A stretch of 64,000 nt of DNA, taken from positions 248,001-312,000 of the forward strand of contig JAHEXY010000001.1 in NCBI GenBank assembly GCA_023251875.1, in the 5' to 3' direction. This DNA is from Bacteroidota bacterium (GTDB taxonomy: Bacteria > Bacteroidota > Bacteroidia > JAHEXY01). Every line of letters starts with the position of its first letter. The stretch's first letter is position 1. The position numbers and the translations under genes are program-made. Of this stretch, positions 52,679 through 59,587 are shown piece after piece. The notes under the pieces are model-generated. The model made no database searches and was not told where the DNA came from. It saw nothing but the letters and a program-made list of their open reading frames with translations.

Positions 52679-53703
52679 AAATGAGTTCAACGTTCAATAA
52701 TTCAAAGTTTAAAGTTCAAGGAACAAAGTTCAAATATATTGGACTTAGTTCTTGTATATCAAAAATCTTTCAATCTTTCAATTTTTCAATTTTTCAATTT
52801 ACGTTATTATTCATTATTCATTGTTCATTATTCACTGTAAATGCACAAGATATTTCTGTTGTTGCAAAATTCGATTCTTCAAACGTAATTAAAATTGGGG
52901 ACCAGCTTCAATTGCATCTTAAAGCACAGTTGCCGAAGAATACAAACATTATCTGGCCAAGCATTGTGGATACAATTTCCAAACAAATTGAAATCGTAAA
53001 AAAATCTGTAATAGATACAAGTTTTGCTTCCGATAGTCAGCATGTGGTTCTTTCTCAAACATTATATCTCACTTCATTTGATTCGGGATATTGGGCTATT
53101 CCTCCCTTCAAGTTTACTACTGTAGTTGGAAAAGATTCCAGTGCATTTGAAACAGAGCCTTTGCTTTTACAAGTAAATACCATTGCTGTAGATACCACAC
53201 AAGCCATTAAAGAAATTAAAGAACCATTAGATATACCAATTGGCTGGGAAGAAATTGCGTCTTATGTGATTGGAGGAATAGTTTTATTGGCACTACTTAT
53301 TTTAGCCTTTTATTTTATCAGAAAATACAGAAACAAACCCAAAGAAATTATTGTTGAGAAAAAACCGGATATTCCACCTCATATTATTGCGCTTGAAAAA
53401 TTAGAGAAACTAAAGGAGCAACAACTTTGGCAAAATAACCAAACAAAAGAATACCACGCTGTACTTTCTGAAATTGTGAGAACCTATCTTGAAAATCGTT
53501 ATCAATTTAACGCATTGGAATTTACTACCGATGAAATTATGCAAGCTATTAGAAATATTGAAGTCCCAACTGAAATGGTTTCAAAATTGCGACAATTATT
53601 AGTGCTGTCCGACATGGCGAAATTTGCCAAAGAGCAACCTTTGCCAAATGAAAACGAATTGAGTATGAATAATGCAGTAGAATTTATAAATCAAACTAAA
53701 TAA
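52675..53703 (+). CDS. BatD-related membrane protein with a repeat-derived signal region
   Basis: 342 residues, starting at GTG 52675 (overlapping the DUF58 stop as GTGA) or ATG 52681. Residues 1-58 are peculiar: they are encoded by three different period-7/8 repeat tracts (52686-52735, 52764-52800, 52806-52835), and the last two give the hydrophobic core FQFTLLFIIHCSLFTVNAQ, which works as a signal peptide. The mature part has a beta-rich periplasmic domain (about 60-190), one transmembrane helix (VIGGIVLLALLILAFYFI, about 208-226) and a helical cytoplasmic tail of 115 residues. This layout matches the short BatD-like/DUF4381-like proteins between DUF58 and batA genes in Bacteroidota. Confidence 0.8.
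   Translation: MKMSSTFNNSKFKVQGTKFKYIGLSSCISKIFQSFNFSIFQFTLLFIIHCSLFTVNAQDISVVAKFDSSNVIKIGDQLQLHLKAQLPKNTNIIWPSIVDTISKQIEIVKKSVIDTSFASDSQHVVLSQTLYLTSFDSGYWAIPPFKFTTVVGKDSSAFETEPLLLQVNTIAVDTTQAIKEIKEPLDIPIGWEEIASYVIGGIVLLALLILAFYFIRKYRNKPKEIIVEKKPDIPPHIIALEKLEKLKEQQLWQNNQTKEYHAVLSEIVRTYLENRYQFNALEFTTDEIMQAIRNIEVPTEMVSKLRQLLVLSDMAKFAKEQPLPNENELSMNNAVEFINQTK
52686..52835 (+). repeat. Composite of three period-7/8 repeat tracts inside coding sequence
   Basis: Tract i (52686-52735): GTTCAAT, AATTCAAA, GTTTAAA, GTTCAAG, GAACAAA, GTTCAAA. Tract ii (52764-52800): AATCTTTC twice, AATTTTTC twice. Tract iii (52806-52835): ATTATTC, ATTATTC, ATTGTTC, ATTATTC. Tract i matches the element at 54784 and tract ii the right arm at 58710-58734. 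Their complements are not found on the other side, so they are single arms placed in series. Confidence 0.75.
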
Positions 53704-53714
53704 AATAAATAATT

Positions 53715-53757
53715 CCAAACTCTCCCTCTCTTTTGGAGAGGGGTAGGGAGAGGTCAT
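53715..53757 (+). repeat. REP-like palindromic repeat, copy 6
   Basis: CCAAACTCTCCCTCTC, then TTTTGGAGAG and the tail GGGTAGGGAGAGGTC. It fills the gap between the BatD-related gene and batA. Confidence 0.75.
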
Positions 53758-53782
53758 AAACTAAAAAACATTGAACTAAAAA

Positions 53783-54778
53783 TTGATCCCTGATTTTGCA
53801 AATAAAGAATATTTTTTTCTCTTACTGGTTATCCCGGTAATGCTATACTGGTATTGGAGAAAGCGTAATAATTCTCATGCAGAGCTTCAAATTTCTTCAA
53901 TTGAAGGATTTGAAACTACTTCATCAGCTTCCATTTTGCCCAAATTACGTCATACCTTATTTGTGTTAAGAATAGTAGGAATTAGCTCTTTGATTATTGC
54001 TATGGCTCGTCCACAATCAAGTACGAGTTGGCAAGAAGTAAAAACAGAAGGTATTGATATTGTATTAGCGCTGGATATTTCTGGAAGTATGATGGCAAAA
54101 GATTTTAAACCAGATCGTTTAAGCGCAGCCAAAGAAAATGCAATGAATTTTATTGAAGAGCGTCCAAATGATCGAATTGGCTTGGTTATTTTTAGTGGAG
54201 AAAGCTTTACGCAATGTCCATTAACAACAGACCATTCTGTATTAAAAAATTTGTTTGCTGATATTAAAAGTGGCATGATTAAAGATGGTACTGCCATTGG
54301 TATGGGTTTGGGAACTGCCGTAAATCGCTTGCGTGGATCTGAAGCAAAAAGTAAAGTAATTATTCTTTTAACCGATGGTGTAAATAATTCAGGCGATTTA
54401 TCTCCCATGACAGCAGCTAAACTTGCGCAAGGAGAAAACATTCGAGTTTATACAATTGGTGTGGGAACAATTGGTCAGGCACCATTTCCATATCAAGATA
54501 TGTTTGGCAATATACAATATCAAATGGTAGATGTGAAAATTGATGAGGATTTAATGAAATCGATTGCTGATATGACCGGTGGAAAATATTTTAGGGCAAC
54601 TGACGAAAATAAATTAAAAGATATTTATAAAGAAATTGACCAACTCGAAAAATCAAAAATTAACTCAACAGAATTTCGCAAGCATACTGAATTGTTTTTC
54701 TGGTATGCATTTTTTGGAATATTATTAATAGTATTAGAAATGGCATTGAGGTATACTTTGTTTAGAAGTGTTCCTTAA
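53783..54778 (+). CDS. batA: BatA, von Willebrand factor A membrane protein
   Basis: 331 residues. The frame has no ATG before residue 20; the TTG at 53783 (read as Met, then IPDFANKEYFFLLL) is needed to keep the first transmembrane helix. Helices at about 10-25 and 55-73, then a VWA domain with MIDAS motif DISGSMMAKD near residue 98 and LLTDGVNNSGD near 195, and a C-terminal helix at about 305-325. It projects into the periplasm and, with BatB, forms part of the Bat complex linked to oxygen tolerance and envelope stress. Confidence 0.9.
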   Translation: MIPDFANKEYFFLLLVIPVMLYWYWRKRNNSHAELQISSIEGFETTSSASILPKLRHTLFVLRIVGISSLIIAMARPQSSTSWQEVKTEGIDIVLALDISGSMMAKDFKPDRLSAAKENAMNFIEERPNDRIGLVIFSGESFTQCPLTTDHSVLKNLFADIKSGMIKDGTAIGMGLGTAVNRLRGSEAKSKVIILLTDGVNNSGDLSPMTAAKLAQGENIRVYTIGVGTIGQAPFPYQDMFGNIQYQMVDVKIDEDLMKSIADMTGGKYFRATDENKLKDIYKEIDQLEKSKINSTEFRKHTELFFWYAFFGILLIVLEMALRYTLFRSVP

Positions 54779-54783
54779 AAACC

Positions 54784-54864
54784 GGTTCAAAGTTCAATGT
54801 TAGAAAGTTTAAAGTTTTTGATAAATGACTTTACTCCTCAACCTTGAACTTTCAAACTTTAAAC
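54784..54864 (+). repeat. Period-7 convergent-arm element between batA and batB
   Basis: Left arm (54784-54820): GTTCAAA, GTTCAAT, GTTAGAAA, GTTTAAA, GTTTTTG. Right arm (54842-54864) reads on the reverse strand GTTTAAA, GTTTGAAA, GTTCAAG. Loop about 20 nt. The element nearly fills the gap. Confidence 0.75.
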
Positions 54865-54871
54865 TAAAGTA

Positions 54872-55915
54872 ATGGAACTATTCCGTTTTCAACATATAGA
54901 ATATTTATACGGCTTACTGGCAATACCGGTATTTGTTATCATTTATGCATTAATGCTTGCTTGGAAAAGGAAAGCATTAAATGAGTTCGGTTCTATTAAA
55001 GTGATCAAACAATTAATGCCTGAAGTGTCATCTGCAAAACCTTTGTTGAAATTTATTATCATGTTATTTGCTTTTGCATTTCTTGTTGTTGGATTAGCCA
55101 ATCCACAAATAGGATCTAAAATGGAAGAAGTAAAACGTGAGGGGATAGATATTGTGGTTGCATTAGATTTATCTAATAGTATGTTGGCTGAAGATTTAAC
55201 GCCTAGCCGTTTAGAAAAAGCCAAAAATGCCATTTCGCAATTAATTGACAAATTGCATGGAGATAGAATTGGAGTAGTGGTGTTTGCAGGAGACGCCTAT
55301 GTTCAACTTCCTATTACAACTGATTATGCCGCAGCAAAATTATTTTTATCGACTATTAATACAGAGATGATTCCAACTCAAGGAACAGCTATTGGTTCTG
55401 CAATTGAATTGGCCATAAAATCTTTTGGAGATAAAAATGAAAATAGCAAATCTATTATTGTAATAACGGATGGAGAAAATCATGAAGACGATGCATTGGC
55501 ACAAGCGCAAGAAGCAGTAAAAAAGGGAATAGTTGTGCATACAATTGGAATGGGATCTCCTCAAGGAGCACCAATACCAACTTATTTGCATGGACAGCTT
55601 GCAGGATATAGAAAAGATAAAGATGGAACAACAGTTGTTACCAAATTAGATGAAGCTATGCTGCAACAATTAGCAGCTGCCGGAAATGGTATTTATATTC
55701 GTGCTAATAATACACAAGTAGGTTTAGATATTTTATTTGAACAATTAAATAAAATGCAAAAAAAAGAATATGGTAGTAAAATGTTTACTGATTACGAAGA
55801 TCGTTTTCAAATTTTCTTTGGAATAGCACTACTTTTACTTGTTCTTGAATTTTTTATTTCGGAAAGAAGAAGCAAATGGTGGGCAAAAATTAATTTATTT
55901 GGTGATTCAAAATGA
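54872..55915 (+). CDS. batB: BatB, von Willebrand factor A membrane protein
   Basis: 347 residues, paralogue of BatA. Transmembrane helices near residues 10-28 and 57-76, VWA domain with MIDAS DLSNSMLAEDL near residue 98 and VITDGENHEDD near 195, and a C-terminal helix at about 315-335. The periplasmic VWA domain is expected to interact with BatA. It ends in ATGA shared with batC, so the two are translationally coupled. Confidence 0.93.
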   Translation: MELFRFQHIEYLYGLLAIPVFVIIYALMLAWKRKALNEFGSIKVIKQLMPEVSSAKPLLKFIIMLFAFAFLVVGLANPQIGSKMEEVKREGIDIVVALDLSNSMLAEDLTPSRLEKAKNAISQLIDKLHGDRIGVVVFAGDAYVQLPITTDYAAAKLFLSTINTEMIPTQGTAIGSAIELAIKSFGDKNENSKSIIVITDGENHEDDALAQAQEAVKKGIVVHTIGMGSPQGAPIPTYLHGQLAGYRKDKDGTTVVTKLDEAMLQQLAAAGNGIYIRANNTQVGLDILFEQLNKMQKKEYGSKMFTDYEDRFQIFFGIALLLLVLEFFISERRSKWWAKINLFGDSK

Positions 55916-56739
55916 AAATTATAAAAAACATATACCGCAGAGACGCAGAGACGCAGAGATTTTATTATTATCTGGCTATGCCTTTGCGTCTTTGCGCCTT
56001 TGCGGTTGAAAAAAGATATTTATTAGCGCTATTACTTATTTTATTTTCTTTTATGAGCTTTGCTCAGCAAGACAAAAAACTTTTGCGTGATGGAAATAAA
56101 TTGTATGAGGCGAAGAAATTTACGGAAGCAGATTCTTTATACCGACAAGCATTAGGAACCAAACAATCAACCGAGGGTGCATTTAATTTAGGAGATGCAT
56201 TGTTTCAACAAGGAAAATATGATGATGCAGCTCAACAATTTCAGAGTATTACTTCTCAAGATGTAGATAAAGAAACCAAAGCAAAAGCATATCATAATCT
56301 TGGAAATTCATTATTGCAATCTAAAAAATACCAAGAAAGTGTTGATGCTTATAAAAATGCTTTACGAGCCAATCCAAGTGACGATGACACAAAATATAAT
56401 TTAGCTTATGCTCAGAAAAAACTAATTCAACAACAGCAGCAGCAACAACAACAGCAACAAAACCAGGATAAAAATAAAGATCAAGATAAAAAAGATCAAC
56501 AAAACAAAGACGATAAAAACAAAGATCAAAAAGATCAGGATAAGAATGATGACCAGCAGGCCGATAAAGATAAAAAAGATGATAAAAAGCAAGGCCAGCA
56601 ACCAAAGCCTGACGATATTTCAAAACAAGATGCCGATCGTATGCTTGATGCATTAAATAAAGATGAACAAGATCTTCAAAAAGATTTGCAAAAAAAGAAA
56701 GCTAAAGTTGCAGTGGTAAAAATTGATAAGGATTGGTAA
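55912..56739 (+). CDS. batC: BatC, TPR protein with polyglutamine tract and a repeat-encoded N-terminus
   Basis: 275 residues from ATG 55912, which overlaps batB as ATGA. Codons 8-32 are made by a period-8 inverted repeat (55934-56006) and read RRDAETQR ... PLRLCAFAV; the true signal peptide (YLLALLLILFSFMSFAQ) follows. Residues about 55-165 form TPRs (LYEAKKFTEADSLYRQAL, AYHNLGNSLLQSKKYQESVD). A run of 12 Gln (about 173-184) leads into a Lys/Asp-rich tail (DKNKDQDKKDQQNKDDKNKD). BatC is a periplasmic partner of BatA/BatB. The insertion has kept the frame. Confidence 0.9.
   Translation: MKIIKNIYRRDAETQRFYYYLAMPLRLCAFAVEKRYLLALLLILFSFMSFAQQDKKLLRDGNKLYEAKKFTEADSLYRQALGTKQSTEGAFNLGDALFQQGKYDDAAQQFQSITSQDVDKETKAKAYHNLGNSLLQSKKYQESVDAYKNALRANPSDDDTKYNLAYAQKKLIQQQQQQQQQQQNQDKNKDQDKKDQQNKDDKNKDQKDQDKNDDQQADKDKKDDKKQGQQPKPDDISKQDADRMLDALNKDEQDLQKDLQKKKAKVAVVKIDKDW
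55934..56006 (+). repeat. Period-8 convergent-arm element inside batC
   Basis: Left arm ACCGCAGAGACGCAGAGACG plus CAGAG (55934-55958), units GCAGAGAC. Right arm (55981-56006) ends CTTTGCGCCTTTGCGGT. They pair over 25 positions with one mismatch if G-U pairs are allowed in the plus-strand RNA. Loop 22 nt. Confidence 0.85.
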
Positions 56740-56742
56740 AAA

Positions 56743-56832
56743 ATAATTAGCTAATTAGTAGATGTGATAATTAGCTAATGAAAAAATTATTAACGCATCA
56801 GCTAATTAGCTAATTAGCTAATCAGCTAATTT
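56743..56832 (+). repeat. Period-8 element between batC and batD
   Basis: TAATTAGCTAATTAG (56744-56758) and TAATTAGCTAAT (56768-56779) form the left part; the right part (56801-56832) is four 8-nt units GCTAATTA, GCTAATTA, GCTAATCA, GCTAATTT. The unit is itself palindromic, so many pairings are possible. Confidence 0.75.
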
Positions 56833-56839
56833 CGTAACT

Positions 56840-58645
56840 ATGAAAAACACAATATTAACAATTATATTATTACTTGGCTACGCAGTAACAATGTCAGCCA
56901 ACTTCACCGCTTCGGTTAATAAAACTACTGTTGCTGTAGGAGAAACTTTTCAATTAACTTTTTCTGTTAATACTAGCGCATCTGGTTTTAAAGCTCCAAG
57001 TTTTACTGATTTTCAAATCTTGTCCGGCCCTAATCAATCAACAAGTATGAGTATAGTAAATGGAAGTATGTCGCAATCTATTTCGTACTCTTATTATTTG
57101 CAACCATTTAAAGAGGGAGAATTTACCATACCTGCGGCCAGCATTAATGCTGATGGAAAAATAATTTCTTCTAACCCCATTAAAATAAAGGTTGTAAAAG
57201 GTGCTGCGGCTCCAAGTCAAAACCAACAACAGCAGCAACAGAATGGAAATACACAACAGCAATCTGCTTCAGGAGGCAATGCCGGAAACGATATTTTTCT
57301 TAGAGCAGTAGTTGATAAATCAAGTATGTATCAAGGAGAACAATTTGTAGTTACTTTCAAATTGTATACCCGTAAACAAATTTCAGGTTTAGACGCAGAA
57401 AAACTTCCGGCATTTGATGGATTTTGGTCAAAAGATATTGATATCCCTAATCAAATTTCTTTATCTACAGAAAATGTAGATGGTGTAAATTACAATGTTG
57501 GTGTAATTAAAAAATGTGTATTGTTTCCGCAACATTCCGGTTCCTTAGAAATAGGACCTATGGAAATTAATGTTAATGCTTTGGAAGCAGCCAAACCTCG
57601 CAATTGGATGGAGCAAATGATGGGGGGGGGACAAAAGGAAGTAAAATACACGCTTAAAAGTAAGCCAGTAAAAATTAATGTAAATGCATTGCCCGAACCT
57701 AAACCTGCAGATTTTAGTGGCATTGTTGGTAATATTTCAATGAAAGATAATATTGATAAAACTTCAGTAAAAACCAATGATGCTATTAATTTATCCATTA
57801 CTATTTCCGGTAGCGGAAATTTAAGTTTAATTGATTCTCCTAAACTTTCTTTTCCAACAGATTTTGAAGCTTACGATCCTAAAATAAAAGATAATATTAC
57901 TACCAATAGCAGTGGTGTTTCAGGAAGCAGAACTTATGATTATTTATTAATTCCCCGTCATCCCGGTGATTTTGAAATTCCTGTTGTTACACTTTCTTAT
58001 TTTGATGCTAGTAAAAAAAATTATGTAACGCTGCAAACAAAAAAGTACAGTATTCATGTTGATAAAGGAGAAGGTTATGACGAAAGTGCTGTTACTTCCG
58101 GAATTCAAAATAAAGAAGACATCAAATATATTGGTAGCGATATTCATTTTATAAAAACCAATTCTTTTACATTAAAAAAGCAAGCGGAACATTTTTATCG
58201 TTCGTTTTTATTTTATCTATTGCTTGTAATACAGCTTTTGGGTTTTACCGCTTTTGTAGTGTACCGACAAATACAAATAAAAGACAATAGCAATATTGGA
58301 TTAAAGAAAAGTCGTGAAGCTGCTAAAATGGCTAAAAAACGATTGAGCAAAGCTCAGGTATATTTAAAAGAAAATAAAAAAGATCAGTTTTATGAAGAAA
58401 TATTTACTGCCCTCTGGGGATTTTTAGGAGATAAATTAGGCATACCTGTTTCTGAATTAAATAAAGAAGTAGTTGGAGAACGATTGCAAAAAAAACAAGT
58501 AAAAGACGAAACCATAAAACAATTAATGGATACGATTAATACTTGTGAATTTGCTCGATTTGCTCCCGGAGGAAATTCTCAACAAGAAAATATTTACAAC
58601 GATGCTATGGGAGTGATAATGAAAGTTGCAGAAGAGATTAAATAA
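56840..58645 (+). CDS. batD: BatD, oxygen-tolerance membrane protein
   Basis: 601 residues. Signal peptide MKNTILTIILLLGYAVTMSA; then FTASVNKTTVAVGETFQLTF, the BatD hallmark start, and repeated beta-sandwich domains with KSSMYQGEQFVVTFKLYTRK near residue 162 and RHPGDFEIPVVTLSYFD near 373. One C-terminal transmembrane helix (FLFYLLLVIQLLGFTAFVVY, about 455-475) precedes a cytoplasmic helical tail. A Gln-rich spacer lies near 127-140. A run of nine G occurs within codons for MMGGGQ at 57622-57630, notable in this AT-rich genome. Confidence 0.93.
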   Translation: MKNTILTIILLLGYAVTMSANFTASVNKTTVAVGETFQLTFSVNTSASGFKAPSFTDFQILSGPNQSTSMSIVNGSMSQSISYSYYLQPFKEGEFTIPAASINADGKIISSNPIKIKVVKGAAAPSQNQQQQQQNGNTQQQSASGGNAGNDIFLRAVVDKSSMYQGEQFVVTFKLYTRKQISGLDAEKLPAFDGFWSKDIDIPNQISLSTENVDGVNYNVGVIKKCVLFPQHSGSLEIGPMEINVNALEAAKPRNWMEQMMGGGQKEVKYTLKSKPVKINVNALPEPKPADFSGIVGNISMKDNIDKTSVKTNDAINLSITISGSGNLSLIDSPKLSFPTDFEAYDPKIKDNITTNSSGVSGSRTYDYLLIPRHPGDFEIPVVTLSYFDASKKNYVTLQTKKYSIHVDKGEGYDESAVTSGIQNKEDIKYIGSDIHFIKTNSFTLKKQAEHFYRSFLFYLLLVIQLLGFTAFVVYRQIQIKDNSNIGLKKSREAAKMAKKRLSKAQVYLKENKKDQFYEEIFTALWGFLGDKLGIPVSELNKEVVGERLQKKQVKDETIKQLMDTINTCEFARFAPGGNSQQENIYNDAMGVIMKVAEEIK

Positions 58646-58650
58646 TTAAA

Positions 58651-58734
58651 AATTGAAAGATTGTAAAATTGAAAGATTGTAAAGATTAATTTTAGAATAT
58701 AATTTTTTTAATCTTTTAACCTTTCAATCTTTCC
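58651..58734 (+). repeat. Period-8 convergent-arm element between batD and batE
   Basis: Left arm is a perfect tandem of the 16-mer AATTGAAAGATTGTAA (58651-58682), itself two 8-nt units. The right arm (58710-58734) reads on the reverse strand GGAAAGAT, TGAAAGGT, TAAAAGAT. Inner sequences AAAGATTAA and TTAATCTTT pair well. It covers most of the 102-bp gap. Confidence 0.8.
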
Positions 58735-58747
58735 AACCTAATTTAAG

Positions 58748-59512
58748 ATGAGCTACAAAAAAATAATCTATACATTAGCGGTGCTTCTGTCGGTAATAGT
58801 TACCGCTTTCAGCCAAGAGCTTGATCCACGTATAAAAAATGCAAACGATGCCTATACAAAAGGCGATTATCAACCGGCCATTGATCAATATACACAAGTT
58901 GTTAATGAAGGTAATGTTGCGCCAGAATTGTATTTTAATCTCGCTAATGCATATTATAAAAACAACCAAATTTCTCTTTCTATTTTAAATTACGAAAGGG
59001 CCTTAAAATTAAAGCCGGATGATGAGGATATAAAGTTTAATCTTCAAATGGCTAATTTAAAAATTGTGGATAAAATGGATGCCATACCGCAAATGTTTTA
59101 CCAAGACTGGTGGGAAAATTTTAAAAATATTTTCTCAATGGATGGTTGGGCTTGGTTGGCAATTATTTCGGTTTTTCTTACGCTTACTCTTTTTATTTTA
59201 TTTCTTATTGCCAATGTTTCTGCCTACAAAAGAATTGCTTTTTCTTTAAGCATAATGTTCTTGATTGTTTCTATAAGCAGTTTTGTATTTGCTCAAAAGC
59301 AATATAAATCTGTTCATGAGGCAGGCCAAGCCATTGTAACTTCTCCAACTATTGTTGTTAAAGGCTCTCCGGCTGAAACCGGTACCGAGCTTTTTGTTAT
59401 TCATGAAGGTTTAAAAGTGATCATCACAGAAAATGTTGGTGATTGGTATCAGATTAAACTTCCGAATGGTAACCAAGGTTGGTTGAAGGTAAGTTCAGTA
59501 GAAATAATCTAA
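58748..59512 (+). CDS. batE: BatE, TPR and SH3-domain membrane protein
   Basis: 254 residues. Signal peptide ending TAFSQE; TPRs at about 25-105 (ANDAYTKGDYQPAIDQYTQV, LYFNLANAYYKNNQISLSIL, YERALKLKPDDEDIKFNLQ). Two transmembrane helices follow (about 135-155 and 160-178), then a bacterial SH3 domain at the C-terminus (SPAETGTELFVIHEGLKVII, GNQGWLKVSSVEII). This is the standard last gene of Bacteroidota bat operons. Confidence 0.9.
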   Translation: MSYKKIIYTLAVLLSVIVTAFSQELDPRIKNANDAYTKGDYQPAIDQYTQVVNEGNVAPELYFNLANAYYKNNQISLSILNYERALKLKPDDEDIKFNLQMANLKIVDKMDAIPQMFYQDWWENFKNIFSMDGWAWLAIISVFLTLTLFILFLIANVSAYKRIAFSLSIMFLIVSISSFVFAQKQYKSVHEAGQAIVTSPTIVVKGSPAETGTELFVIHEGLKVIITENVGDWYQIKLPNGNQGWLKVSSVEII

Positions 59513-59587
59513 TAAAATGCGTAATTTTGATTCATGGCATTATTCTTGCAAAGATAATCCCTAGAAAAAAAGACCCTGAATATCGAA

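Noticed and set aside
50671-58734. A CRISPR-like array in the bat operon
   Set aside because: The periodic units are only 7-8 nt, have no unique spacers of constant length, and lie in many small pieces between genes, with no cas genes.
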